Below are positions 14,567 through 22,844 of a DNA stretch of 24,703 bases, one piece after another. This stretch comes from Prevotellaceae bacterium (GTDB lineage: Bacteria > Bacteroidota > Bacteroidia > Bacteroidales > Bacteroidaceae): the NCBI GenBank assembly GCA_003150315.1, contig QAML01000101.1:1-24703 (forward strand). The letters are read 5' to 3'. Every line of letters begins with the position of its first letter. Position 1 is the first letter of the stretch. The translations under genes were made by a program, and so were the position numbers. The notes below the pieces were generated by a model. That model did not search any database and was not told the DNA's origin. It saw only the letters and a program-made list of their open reading frames with translations.

Positions 14567-16048
14567 TTAATAAGCTCTGGCTATCAATGCACGCTTAACG
14601 GCAGGTTTGCCGCTCACCATATCATTGCCGAGATTTTCCTGACTGTAACCGTAAGGAATGCAACGTATTGTGGCTTGGGTTTCTTCTTTGATTTTTGCCT
14701 CGGTTTCTTCTGTACCGTCCCAAGGACAAAGGAAAAATCCGCCATCTTTTATACGCTCCTTAAACTCTTCGTAATTGTCGCAGGTATATACGTGTTCATC
14801 ACGATATTTCTTGGCTTTCTGGAAAATGTTCTTTTGCATTTCCGTCAACAAGTCCGCTACGCGGTCTTCTATGCCGGCAAACGGAACAGTTTCTTTCTCG
14901 AGCGTGTCGCGGCGCATGAGTTCTATTGTGCCGTTTGCAAGGTCTCTGCCTCCCATGACGAGACGCACGGGAACTCCGCGCAGTTCGTAGTCGGCGAATT
15001 TGAAGCCCGGGCGTTTGTTGTCGCTGTTGTCGTATTTCACGGAAATGCCGCGTTTCTCAAGATTCTCTTTCAGAGGAATGAGAGTCTGGTCAAATTTCTC
15101 CTGTTCTCCGTTTTTGAAAATAGGAACTATCACAACTTGTGTAGGTGCAAGCTCGGGCGGTAAAACCAAACCGTTGTCATCGGAATGAGCCATGATTAGA
15201 GCACCCATAAGTCGGGTGGAAACACCCCAGGAAGTTGCCCATGCAAATTGAGGCTTGTTATCCTTGTCAAGGAACTGCACATTGAATGCTTTGCCGAAGT
15301 TCTGACCGAGGAAATGTGAAGTGCCGCTTTGCAGAGCTTTGCCGTCCTGCATCATTGCTTCTATTGTATATGTGTCAAGTGCTCCCGCAAATCTTTCGGT
15401 TTCACTCTTCACACCCTGTATGACAGGAACCGCCATTTTGTTTTCGGCAAAGTCGGCGTAAACTTTCAGCATCATTTTTGCACGCTCTTCGGCTTCCTCG
15501 CGTGTGGCGTGGGCAGTATGTCCCTCCTGCCAGAGAAATTCGCTCGTACGAAGGAACAAACGTGTACGCATTTCCCAACGCATCACGTTACACCACTGAT
15601 TGACAAGCAAAGGCAGGTCTCTGTAAGAGTGAATCCAATTGCGGAACGTGTTCCAAATGATTGTCTCCGAAGTAGGACGTATTATGAGTTCCTCTTCAAG
15701 TTTCGCAGCGGGATCAACCACAACACCGTTATGCTCTTCGTTGGTTTTCAAACGATAATGAGTAACAACCGCGCATTCTTTTGCAAAACCCTCCACATGT
15801 TCTGCCTCCTTTGAAAGAAAAGATTTAGGGATAAGCAAGGGGAAGTATGCGTTTTGTACGCCAGTTTTCTTGAATTCGTCATCCAAAGAGCGTTGGATTT
15901 TTTCCCATATAGCGTAGCCGTAAGGTTTAATCACCATGCAGCCTCTGACATCTGATTGTTCCGCGAGACCGGCTTTGACTACAAGTTCATTATACCACGC
16001 AGAGTAGTTTTCACTGCGCTTTGTTAGTCCGGATAGTTCTTTTGCCAT
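14567..16048 (-). CDS. proS: Prolyl-tRNA synthetase (short, archaeal/eukaryote-like type)
   Basis: It charges tRNA-Pro with proline. The 493-residue product lacks the large editing insertion of the long bacterial form. It has class II motifs: motif 2 in [24 protein letters not shown] and the RPTSETIIW region. The anticodon-binding domain is followed by the extra C-terminal domain, and the protein ends in tyrosine (ARAY), as is typical of this type. The open frame reaches 16129, but ATG 16048 ([19 protein letters not shown]) matches family starts. The -7 box at 16070-16077 lies between the two candidates, so the upstream ATG would not be transcribed. It is monocistronic, with its terminator at 14504-14543. 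Confidence 0.97.
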   Translation of the reverse strand: MAKELSGLTKRSENYSAWYNELVVKAGLAEQSDVRGCMVIKPYGYAIWEKIQRSLDDEFKKTGVQNAYFPLLIPKSFLSKEAEHVEGFAKECAVVTHYRLKTNEEHNGVVVDPAAKLEEELIIRPTSETIIWNTFRNWIHSYRDLPLLVNQWCNVMRWEMRTRLFLRTSEFLWQEGHTAHATREEAEERAKMMLKVYADFAENKMAVPVIQGVKSETERFAGALDTYTIEAMMQDGKALQSGTSHFLGQNFGKAFNVQFLDKDNKPQFAWATSWGVSTRLMGALIMAHSDDNGLVLPPELAPTQVVIVPIFKNGEQEKFDQTLIPLKENLEKRGISVKYDNSDNKRPGFKFADYELRGVPVRLVMGGRDLANGTIELMRRDTLEKETVPFAGIEDRVADLLTEMQKNIFQKAKKYRDEHVYTCDNYEEFKERIKDGGFFLCPWDGTEETEAKIKEETQATIRCIPYGYSQENLGNDMVSGKPAVKRALIARAY

Positions 16049-16069
16049 TATTTGATGCTTTATTTTGCG

Positions 16070-16077
16070 CAAAAGTA
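16070..16077 (-). promoter_or_regulatory. -7 box (TACTTTTG) of proS
   Basis: The minus strand reads TACTTTTG, an exact TAnnTTTG match 21 nt upstream of ATG 16048. It settles the proS start. No clear -33 TTTG is seen. Confidence 0.6.
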
Positions 16078-16279
16078 GCGATTTTCGTTGATAAGAAAGG
16101 TGTTTGCCGTCACTTTCTTGCGGTAACATGCAGCAGAAGAACTCGGAGATGCCGGCTAAAATTAGTTACAAAAAAGAAAAAACGGTACGATTTATTTACA
16201 AAAAAGTCTCGGATTGATAAAAATACATAAAAAAACGGAGAGTATTTGTCTTAAACGCTCTTTCTATTGATTTCATTAT

Positions 16280-16287
16280 TATTTTTG
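16280..16287 (+). promoter_or_regulatory. -7 box (TATTTTTG) of the lipoprotein operon
   Basis: TATTTTTG on the plus strand matches TAnnTTTG. The expected transcript start near 16293 lies after the ATG at 16290 and before the ATG at 16317, which supports the latter as the start codon. The sequence from 16078 to 16279 is A-rich and holds nothing else I recognise. Confidence 0.5.
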
Positions 16288-16316
16288 CTATGAGTTTTCA
16301 AATATGTAAGCTGAAT

Positions 16317-17099
16317 ATGCCCCATATAGCAAGATTAAGAATAAAGAGTCTGTTTTGCCTTTTGGCTTGGATGCTGTTTGCAACGTCGTGTTTGGAACAG
16401 TATTCAATAGTAGGCAATACGTCTCTGCCCATGCTTGACGGCAAAACGCTGTATTTGAAAAACCGAACGCTTCAGGGAATAAAGAATATAGACTCCTGCG
16501 AAGTGATTCACGGCAAATTTGTGTTTGACGGAAAAATAGATTCAACCTGCATGGCGGAACTTTATTTGGATAATGTCAGCGTTATGCCCGTGGTAATAGA
16601 AAACGGAAAGATAAACGTAGATATAAATCTTTTAGACCAAAGAGTTTCGGGCGGTTCTCTAAACGAAAGACTCTATAAGTTTATCGATGCAAAGTCGAGA
16701 CTTGACAACGAATTGGGAAATACTTCGCTCGATGAGGCAAGGCTTATGATGCGTGGTGTTATGCCTTTTGAAGCTGAAAGGTTGTGCCGCGAAAAAGCAG
16801 ACAAACTTTCACGCTCGTGTGATAGTCTTGTGGTAGATTTTGTTCAAAGCAATTATAATAACGTGCTCGGACCGGAGGTGTTCAGCCGTATATGCAATCA
16901 ATATCGTTATCCCATAATAACTCCGCAAATAAAGAAAATCGTAGAAAATGCTCCTAAGAAATTCTTGAACAATCCCTACGTGAAAGAATACCTGTATATT
17001 GCCCGTAAGAATATGGCAATTATAAATGGTAAGGACATGTTGGAGGAACATGAGCTTCCGAGATTGCAGAATGCCAAAGTTTTGCAGGTGAAAAAATGA
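16317..17099 (+). CDS. DUF4369 domain lipoprotein without a thioredoxin domain
   Basis: The 260-residue product begins with a lipoprotein signal peptide whose lipobox ends FATSC (Cys25). A DUF4369-like domain covers roughly residues 27-130 (GKTLYLKN, IDSCEVIHGKFVFDGKIDS, YLDNVSVMPVVIENGKINVDI), and a helical region follows to the end. In many Bacteroidota proteins DUF4369 precedes a TlpA/AhpC-type thioredoxin domain with a CxxC motif. Here the protein stops before any such domain and has no CxxC. The start at 16317 is chosen over 16290 because of the promoter position and because it gives a tidy signal peptide. Its stop overlaps the next start as ATGA. Residues after Cys25 (LEQYS) are not strongly acidic, so a periplasm-facing location is likely. 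Function unknown. Confidence 0.8.
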   Translation: MPHIARLRIKSLFCLLAWMLFATSCLEQYSIVGNTSLPMLDGKTLYLKNRTLQGIKNIDSCEVIHGKFVFDGKIDSTCMAELYLDNVSVMPVVIENGKINVDINLLDQRVSGGSLNERLYKFIDAKSRLDNELGNTSLDEARLMMRGVMPFEAERLCREKADKLSRSCDSLVVDFVQSNYNNVLGPEVFSRICNQYRYPIITPQIKKIVENAPKKFLNNPYVKEYLYIARKNMAIINGKDMLEEHELPRLQNAKVLQVKK

Positions 17100-17482
17100 G
17101 TCTGAGTTTGAAAATGAAAGTATCTTTCATAATTAGTGCCTTTTTATGTGCGAATTGCATGGTGCTATGTTCTTGCAGTGGTGAAGATCGTAGCGATGAG
17201 ATGCCTCGCATTCCCGTCGTTTCCACTGTTAGTGCCACGGTTAACGGAAACAGTTGCACAATGAACGGAACTGTTGTGGAGAGTCACAATTCTTCGCTGC
17301 GAGAGTGCGGTTTCTTTTATGGCGAGACAGGAGCTGCTTCTGTAAAAATCAAAGCGGATACAACCAAGATATTTGAGGTAAAAGCAGACAGCCTTGAAGC
17401 CGGAGATTATTACTGTGTGGCTTATGCCAAAAACGGTATGGGTGTTTCATACGGAGACACTGTGGAATTTATTGTGAGATAA
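17096..17482 (+). CDS. Small lipoprotein with one fibronectin-III-like domain
   Basis: The 128-residue product has a lipoprotein signal peptide with lipobox LCSC (Cys27), followed by an acidic stretch SGEDRSDE. A single Ig/FN3-like domain then runs from about residue 38 to the end. Its pattern LRECGFFYGE ... LEAGDYYCVAYAKNGMGVSYGDTVEF matches the repeated FN3-like modules of Bacteroides and Prevotella surface lipoproteins. It overlaps the DUF4369 gene by 4 nt (ATGA), so the two are translationally coupled. The acidic residues just after the lipid cysteine resemble the surface-export signals described for Bacteroidota lipoproteins; that localisation is inference. No partner or ligand can be named. 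Confidence 0.75.
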   Translation: MSLSLKMKVSFIISAFLCANCMVLCSCSGEDRSDEMPRIPVVSTVSATVNGNSCTMNGTVVESHNSSLRECGFFYGETGAASVKIKADTTKIFEVKADSLEAGDYYCVAYAKNGMGVSYGDTVEFIVR

Positions 17483-17565
17483 AAGCATAAAAGATATAAG
17501 GTCTTTCCATGACAATATAAAACATATAGAGTAGTATAATGTGAAAATTTTGCCTTTCTACGGGT

Positions 17566-17593
17566 TTTGTTTTCTGGAAGTGATGTATCTTTG
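17566..17593 (+). promoter_or_regulatory. Promoter of the FAS1 lipoprotein gene
   Basis: TATCTTTG (17586-17593) is an exact -7 match, with TTTG at 17566-17569. The 16-bp spacer is shorter than the usual 19-21. The leader to ATG 17627 is about 28 nt. The stretch 17483-17565 shows no terminator for the preceding lipoprotein gene. Confidence 0.55.
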
Positions 17594-17626
17594 CGTGGAA
17601 AAAATAAAAAACTAAAACAAATAGAT

Positions 17627-19705
17627 ATGAAATTTGGTAATATTCTAAAGACTATTACTATGGTAGGGGCATTGCTTTTTGCTTTTACCGGCTGTAGTGA
17701 TTCTGTGGACGATTCAAATCTTTACGTTTTCAAGGGTGAGATGGTTTCGTCCTTTTTGACAAACAATAGTGATCGTTTTTCAGATTACATAAGTTTGGCA
17801 AAGCGTACAAAGCTGAGCAAGAAAACCAAATCAACAGTTATGGAATTGCTCGCAACTCGTGGTAATTATACTGTTTTTGCGCCCACAAATGAGGCAGTGC
17901 AGGTTTTCGTTGACAGTATAATGGATCAAAAGAATTTTCCGATTGATCAAGTTTCTGACTCAATTGCCGAAATGGTTGTAAAGAACAGTATCATTGATAC
18001 CGATCAGAACAAAGCTTATGAGCAGAGCGATTTTAATGAGGGTGCTTTGCCTTATCAGAATCTTAACGACCGTTATGTTACGGTTTCTTACGATACAATT
18101 AATGGCAAGGCTGTAGTTGTCATAAATTCCGAATCACGTATTGTGGAACCTGACAATGAATGCGAGAACGGTTATGTTCATGTCATGGACAAAGTCGTAG
18201 CTATGTCGAACGATGAGATTTCTCAGTTAATCAGTCAGGCGGACAATTGCAAAATTTTCTCACGTCTTCTTCAGGAAACCGGTTGGGCAAAGAAATTGAA
18301 CAAGTATCGTGATGAGGATTACGAAGAGAATCACCCCGAATATGGCAATGCCATTGGTTCTACGGGTGGTAATGTTGCCCAATACAAATGTCCCGAACAC
18401 AGATACTTTGGTTATACGGCTTTTGTAGAACCTGATAGTGTTTACGAGAAAGAATGGGGAATCAAAATTCAGGTTTCCAATTTTGGTCAGATAGAAAATT
18501 GGGACGAAGTCAAGAAGAGCATCGAAGAACATTGTAATCAGGTGGACATTTACCGTCAAACAGCAAACGAAGCCGGTAATCCTGAAGATTGGACCAATCA
18601 AGATAATGTTGTAAACCAGTTTGTGGCCTATCACCTTTATGAAGATCAGATTCCTTTCGACCTTCTTGTGATTCACATGAATGAATGGGGGTATTCATTT
18701 AAGAATCCTAACAAATTGGCAGCTAATGTTACTCGTAACTATGAGAGTATGGGTCCGCAGCGTCGTTTGTTCCGTATAACAGAAGGCGAAAGTACAGACG
18801 GAAAACGCTTGAACCGTTGGTCGTCATACGATGAAGATACATACGATGAGATAACAGTTCACGATCAGGGTGCTCTTGTTACTTCCAATAATGGGAATAA
18901 TTCAAACAATGCACTGAATGGTTTTTATTATCCGATAGACAGAATCATTGTTTATGATTCACACGTTAGAGATTATGTCTTGAACGATCGTTTGCGTTTC
19001 GACTTAACCGACTACATGATAGAAAGTGGTGCCAACGGTTTCGGTAACCCTCACCGCTCATTGGATTTCTTTAATTTGCCTAACGGATATTTGCGTAAGG
19101 TTTATAAGATTACCGACGAATCTTGGCAGATTGTATTCAACGAGGTTAATCCTAACAGTTGGGTAGACGTTAACAGTAATGAAATTCTAATTCTTGGTCA
19201 GTACGACGTTACTTTCCAGCTTCCTCCTGTGCCGGTTGATGGTACTTATGAGTTCCGTTGGGGACTTTCAAACGCTTCTTGGCGTGGTATGACCCAGATT
19301 TATTTCGGCGATAATCCGGATAACTTGCCGGCTATCGGTGTTCCTTTGGACATGCGTGCAGAATATACTTCTCCAAACATTGGTTGGGAGAAAGATAACC
19401 CGGATGATCCGTATTCGGCTAAGGAAAATGACAAAGCTATGCGTAACCACGGCTACATGAAAGGTCCTAAACTTTACGGTTTGCTTAGTGCGAGCGGAGT
19501 GTCAACTTCTTTCCGCGACGGTAACGGTTCTAACATGCTTTCAATGCGTTATATCGTTTACCGCGGTCTTATGAAAGCAGACAAGACTTACTACGTGCGT
19601 TTCAAGAACGTGCTTACCAACCCTTACGGTCAGTTATTCTGCGACTACTTGGAGCTTGTTCCACGTTCCATATACAATGGAGAAAAAGTTGAAAGCATTT
19701 GGTAA
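17627..19705 (+). CDS. Fasciclin (FAS1) domain lipoprotein
   Basis: The 692-residue product has a lipoprotein signal ending FTGC (Cys23), followed by SDSVDDSN, an acidic run compatible with surface display. A first FAS1 domain spans about residues 35-195, with YTVFAPTNEAVQVF near 81 and NGYVHVMDKVV near 181. A second, diverged FAS1-like unit follows, with FVAYHLYEDQIPFD near 332 and YPIDRIIVYDSHVRDYVL near 434. The last 200 residues form a beta-rich domain (VTFQLPPVPVDGTYEFRWGLSN) that I do not recognise. FAS1 proteins mediate adhesion or matrix contact. By eye the codon use is biased (CGT for Arg, AAC, GAC, GGT), especially in the 3' half, suggesting strong expression. The frame opens at a TTG (17567), but the promoter at 17566-17593 overlaps it, so ATG 17627 is used. 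It ends at a strong terminator. Confidence 0.85.
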   Translation: MKFGNILKTITMVGALLFAFTGCSDSVDDSNLYVFKGEMVSSFLTNNSDRFSDYISLAKRTKLSKKTKSTVMELLATRGNYTVFAPTNEAVQVFVDSIMDQKNFPIDQVSDSIAEMVVKNSIIDTDQNKAYEQSDFNEGALPYQNLNDRYVTVSYDTINGKAVVVINSESRIVEPDNECENGYVHVMDKVVAMSNDEISQLISQADNCKIFSRLLQETGWAKKLNKYRDEDYEENHPEYGNAIGSTGGNVAQYKCPEHRYFGYTAFVEPDSVYEKEWGIKIQVSNFGQIENWDEVKKSIEEHCNQVDIYRQTANEAGNPEDWTNQDNVVNQFVAYHLYEDQIPFDLLVIHMNEWGYSFKNPNKLAANVTRNYESMGPQRRLFRITEGESTDGKRLNRWSSYDEDTYDEITVHDQGALVTSNNGNNSNNALNGFYYPIDRIIVYDSHVRDYVLNDRLRFDLTDYMIESGANGFGNPHRSLDFFNLPNGYLRKVYKITDESWQIVFNEVNPNSWVDVNSNEILILGQYDVTFQLPPVPVDGTYEFRWGLSNASWRGMTQIYFGDNPDNLPAIGVPLDMRAEYTSPNIGWEKDNPDDPYSAKENDKAMRNHGYMKGPKLYGLLSASGVSTSFRDGNGSNMLSMRYIVYRGLMKADKTYYVRFKNVLTNPYGQLFCDYLELVPRSIYNGEKVESIW

Positions 19706-19728
19706 AAACGGCTGAAAGTTTATATCAT

Positions 19729-19767
19729 AAAAATCCCGGCACTCAATTAAAAAATGCCGGGATTTTT
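19729..19767. terminator. Strong bidirectional terminator after the FAS1 gene
   Basis: Perfect 13-bp arms (19729-19741 and 19755-19767) have a CCCGGC/GCCGGG core and A/T outer runs around a 13-nt loop, followed by more T. It begins 24 nt after the FAS1 stop and could also stop transcripts arriving from the convergent nitroreductase gene. Confidence 0.9.
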
Positions 19768-19794
19768 TGTACTTATGATGCTGAAATCTTTTTG

Positions 19795-19814
19795 TTTTTC
19801 GGATGTCCGAAAAA
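19795..19814. repeat. Short perfect hairpin between convergent genes
   Basis: Arms TTTTTCGGA (19795-19803) and TCCGAAAAA (19806-19814) are perfectly complementary with 2 nt between them. On either strand the hairpin has an A-run before and a U-run after. It lies between the FAS1 terminator and array D, and may be a second bidirectional terminator. Confidence 0.5.
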
Positions 19815-19830
19815 ACATTCGGCATATCGT

Positions 19831-19916
19831 AAAAAATATAAGGCACATATTTTAAAATAAGTGCCTTATATTTCAAAATAAGTGCCTTGTATTTTTGCCC
19901 TTTATAAGTCTATGAA
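19831..19916. repeat. Dispersed ~21-bp-unit palindromic array, copy D
   Basis: It contains one reverse unit (TAAGGCACA) and two forward units (AGTGCCTTA, AGTGCCTTG), each bounded by AAAATA and TATTTY, ending in T5 at 19896. The flank TATAAGT (19903-19909), CTA, TGAA (19913-19916) follows. This is the cleanest copy for defining the unit. It sits between the convergent FAS1 and nitroreductase genes. Beyond the flank, 19917-19945 (ACGCA...TGCGT then T6) shows some similarity to the corresponding part of copy E. Confidence 0.85.
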
Positions 19917-19992
19917 ACGCAAAGAGTTACAAATGCGTGTTTTTTGCCTTTTAGTGATGGCGTTTTGTAGCTTTTTTCGTTCGCCAAATCGC

Positions 19993-20733
19993 TCATTTTA
20001 TGAAACCTTGTCTTTTCAGTGTGGCTTTTAATGTTTCCGACATGGCTTCATTGTCTTTTCGTGTATATCTTAAGTCTGTGAAAACCTGCGCAAGTGTTTC
20101 TTTGTTGTTTATTCTTACGAAATCCTTGTTCTCGGGAAAGGATTCTTTCGGTGCATATAGTTTGTCGATGTCCTGTTTACTATAATCTTTATAAGTTTCT
20201 TCGTGGATAATGGCTTCAACAGGCAAACGGTCGCTTTGTGTCGGGCTTTCATCGGGATAACCAAGCGTAAGCGTTGCAACTGGAAAGGTAAGTTTTGGAA
20301 GTTTCAGAACATCGATTATCTTGTCAGGCTGATATACCGTCGTGCCAAGGAAACAAAGTCCAATACCTTGCTCTTCGCACAGAATTGAAAATGTCTGTGT
20401 AAAAAGCAGTGCGTCAGTTGCCGCATTTATAAACGAAAGTTCATTGTCATATCCCGGTTGCGCCTTTCTTTCCTCGCACCATCTCACCGTTCTGTTAAAG
20501 TCTGCGCAAATAGTAACCACTGCTTGGGCCGATTCAACCATAGGTTGGTTGAAATGAAGCGGGGCAAGTTTCTTTTTCATTTCTTCTGTGCGCGTAATAA
20601 CTACACTGTATAGTTGCAGATTCCCCATGGTCTGTGTGCGTTCAGCCTCTTCTACGAGCTTTTTCAAGAGATCGTTGCTGATTTCCTTGTTTGAGTATTT
20701 TCTTATACTTCTGTGTTGGTTTATAACTTCCAT
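19993..20733 (-). CDS. Nitroreductase family FMN oxidoreductase (NfsA/Frp-like)
   Basis: This is an FMN-dependent NAD(P)H oxidoreductase acting on nitro compounds, quinones or flavins in the cytoplasm. The 246-residue product has the N-terminal FMN-binding motif HRSIRKYSNKEI (7-18), the mid-protein segment DALLFTQTFSILCEEQGIGLCFLG and LTLGYPDES near residue 155. The C-terminal extension after about residue 170 resembles the NfsA/FRP subgroup rather than short nitroreductases. Its ATG is 3 nt after the stop of the HhH outer-membrane protein gene, so the two form an operon. No own promoter was found. The substrate is not predictable. Confidence 0.92.
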   Translation of the reverse strand: MEVINQHRSIRKYSNKEISNDLLKKLVEEAERTQTMGNLQLYSVVITRTEEMKKKLAPLHFNQPMVESAQAVVTICADFNRTVRWCEERKAQPGYDNELSFINAATDALLFTQTFSILCEEQGIGLCFLGTTVYQPDKIIDVLKLPKLTFPVATLTLGYPDESPTQSDRLPVEAIIHEETYKDYSKQDIDKLYAPKESFPENKDFVRINNKETLAQVFTDLRYTRKDNEAMSETLKATLKRQGFIK

Positions 20734-20736
20734 ATT

Positions 20737-22794
20737 TTATATTATTATGTTTATGCAAAATGTGAGGTCGCTCTTTGCGGATGAAGAAATCTGCTGTGCG
20801 CCCGAACCTATTTTGTTTCTGTCAAAATATTTTGTAAGTCCGTATTTCGCATAGGCGGTGAGCCGCTTCGCAAATTTGGTGCTGCACAGCAAAGATGCCC
20901 TTATGCCGTTTCCGTAGAGCGATGTGAAATTGTTATATATGTATCTCACGGTGTTTTCATAGGCATATACTCTTGTGGAATAGTTGTCCGTCTTGAAATA
21001 TGCTGCAAAGGCTGCAACCGAAAGTTTGTTGTTCCTGTAGCAAGCGCGTTCTGCAACAGCCCAACCGTGATTGTTTACTCCTTTATCAGAAGTTGTAATT
21101 ACCGTAATTTGAGTTTTTGTGGAAAATTTACCGAATGTGCCTCCGCACATAAGTTTAATCTGATTTCTGTTCTGAGATGTGGAGTCGGTAGAGTATCCTG
21201 CGTCGCATTTTTTCTTTGTATATTTCCATTCTGCTGAAATAAATGCTTTTTTCGAGTTGTGTATTTCTGCTTCAAAGCATAATTCGCTCCCGTTCAATGG
21301 TGCGCGGTAGCGGAATGTAGACCATGGTCTGCGATAGAAATCACCATACCCGCGAAAACTCAGAAAACGAAAAGGTTCGGTGGAGAATCCGAAATAAACT
21401 CCTTGCTCGTTGCTCACAGTTCCAGAGCTTTTGAAGCAATCAGCATAGGGCGTATTATATTTTTTAGAGTAACTGCGCTGTATACTGGTAAGTGTTGTCT
21501 GGTTTCCAATGGTATATTTAATAGTGTTGACAAATGCGAGCGCGTTCTTTTCCGTTGTGGCAATTTCTCCTCTTGATTTTATATCTTTATAACAGAATGA
21601 ATAATGCAGACCGAGCGTTCTGAAATTTTTTCCGCGCATTGCGTATCTGTTATAGTCGGCTTGGCGCGGGTTCATGTACTTGTCGTAGTGTACGAAAGCC
21701 GCAGAAATGCCTGCGCTAAGCAATCTCGTGCCATACGTAAAGTCTCCTCCTGCGGTAAAGTCGTTTACGTTTCCTCTTCTGTTCTGTTCCACAGATGTTC
21801 TGTGGTATCCGGTGTTTATCAGAGAGGTTATTTCGTTGACGGAATTTGTTACGGCATCGTCAGGTTTATATGAAAGCATTGCCGTTAGCAGGGATTTTCC
21901 GAAACGGATGCTTCCTGCTGCGCCGCGAAAGAAATCTCTTTCGGAATATGACAGATGCGGCGTTATGGTGTTAGGATTGTTGTATGTGTCGTAAAGCACA
22001 CCTTTTTTCCCGGAAAAGAAAACGTTGCCAATGGTAAGCCCTTCGCCGAGATTTATTCTGTAATCACCAATGGCAAAAGCGTATTTCCCGTTTCTTTGCT
22101 TGCGAAAAATGCAGAATGAATAAGAGTCCATTAAAAAGTTTCCCCTGCAAGCAAAAGGTTCTCCTGGGTCTTTTTCTGAGGTAAAGCCGAATTTCAGTTC
22201 GTTGTTGCAGTTGTAGAAATATTTGAATCCTATCCTGTTTTTGTCTCCGAGGTATCTGTTTGGAACGCTAAGAGTTGTGTTGCTTTTGCACCCCTCTGGG
22301 GTGTTGAGCGGAACGAGAAAGTTTGCGGCAATGTCGTGTCTGCCGTTAACGAGAAGGTCTTTCACGGTTTGCTTTTGCACTATTGTCGTGTCGCAAGTGA
22401 GGAATGCCGTGAGGAAAAAGCGTGTGCGGTAGTCAAATCTGGGAACAAGCGCCAATTCTCCCAATGATATTACGGGATAGTGACGTTTTACGTATGAAAG
22501 CAAGGAATCTGTTTGCGCGTCTGACAGGAATGGCAACTCTTGCAAGTCTTCCCGCGATGCTTTATTTATGTTTATCGGGTTGTCGTAAATGTTGCGAAGC
22601 GCATCAAGACGCTCTTCGCTGATTTGAGAATCGTTGTTTTCGTCAAAACATGAGGAAGAGTACAAATCCACAAACTCATCCCACGTACAAGGCTTGATTC
22701 CGTAAACACTGTGAGTGTGTTCTTTGTTTTGGGCGTGGACGTTTGCGAATATAAAAACAAGACAGATTATTAAATATAGTCTTGACTTTTGCAT
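20737..22794 (-). CDS. Outer-membrane beta-barrel-like protein with N-terminal helix-hairpin-helix (ComEA-like) domain
   Basis: The 685-residue product has a signal peptide (about 1-22, ending NVHAQ). A helix-hairpin-helix domain follows near residues 72-118 (NPININKASREDLQELPFLSDAQTD, then ISLGELALVPRF), recalling the ComEA family of DNA-binding HhH proteins. The remaining 550 residues alternate short polar and aromatic strands (for example KFGFTSEKDPGEPF, NKYTIGNQTTLTSIQ-type patterns), which suggests a beta-barrel. Bacteroidota genomes commonly annotate such proteins as HhH domain proteins; their role is not settled. The frame continues to 22839, but those residues come from the terminator hairpin at 22806-22841, so ATG 22794 is chosen. 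It is followed 3 nt later by the nitroreductase gene. The barrel assignment is inference. Confidence 0.75.
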   Translation of the reverse strand: MQKSRLYLIICLVFIFANVHAQNKEHTHSVYGIKPCTWDEFVDLYSSSCFDENNDSQISEERLDALRNIYDNPININKASREDLQELPFLSDAQTDSLLSYVKRHYPVISLGELALVPRFDYRTRFFLTAFLTCDTTIVQKQTVKDLLVNGRHDIAANFLVPLNTPEGCKSNTTLSVPNRYLGDKNRIGFKYFYNCNNELKFGFTSEKDPGEPFACRGNFLMDSYSFCIFRKQRNGKYAFAIGDYRINLGEGLTIGNVFFSGKKGVLYDTYNNPNTITPHLSYSERDFFRGAAGSIRFGKSLLTAMLSYKPDDAVTNSVNEITSLINTGYHRTSVEQNRRGNVNDFTAGGDFTYGTRLLSAGISAAFVHYDKYMNPRQADYNRYAMRGKNFRTLGLHYSFCYKDIKSRGEIATTEKNALAFVNTIKYTIGNQTTLTSIQRSYSKKYNTPYADCFKSSGTVSNEQGVYFGFSTEPFRFLSFRGYGDFYRRPWSTFRYRAPLNGSELCFEAEIHNSKKAFISAEWKYTKKKCDAGYSTDSTSQNRNQIKLMCGGTFGKFSTKTQITVITTSDKGVNNHGWAVAERACYRNNKLSVAAFAAYFKTDNYSTRVYAYENTVRYIYNNFTSLYGNGIRASLLCSTKFAKRLTAYAKYGLTKYFDRNKIGSGAQQISSSAKSDLTFCINIII

Positions 22795-22805
22795 TTTGTT
22801 TGAAA

Positions 22806-22841
22806 CAATGGGAGGCTTTCCCGTATTCAAGCCTCCCATTG
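22806..22841 (-). terminator. Hairpin terminator of the phosphotransferase gene
   Basis: Perfect 13-bp arms (22806-22818 and 22829-22841) enclose a 10-nt loop, starting 3 nt past the stop at 22845. The following U-tract on the minus strand is weak (a few T after TTG), so some read-through into the HhH gene is likely. No promoter box is visible between them. Confidence 0.65.
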
Positions 22842-22844
22842 TTG

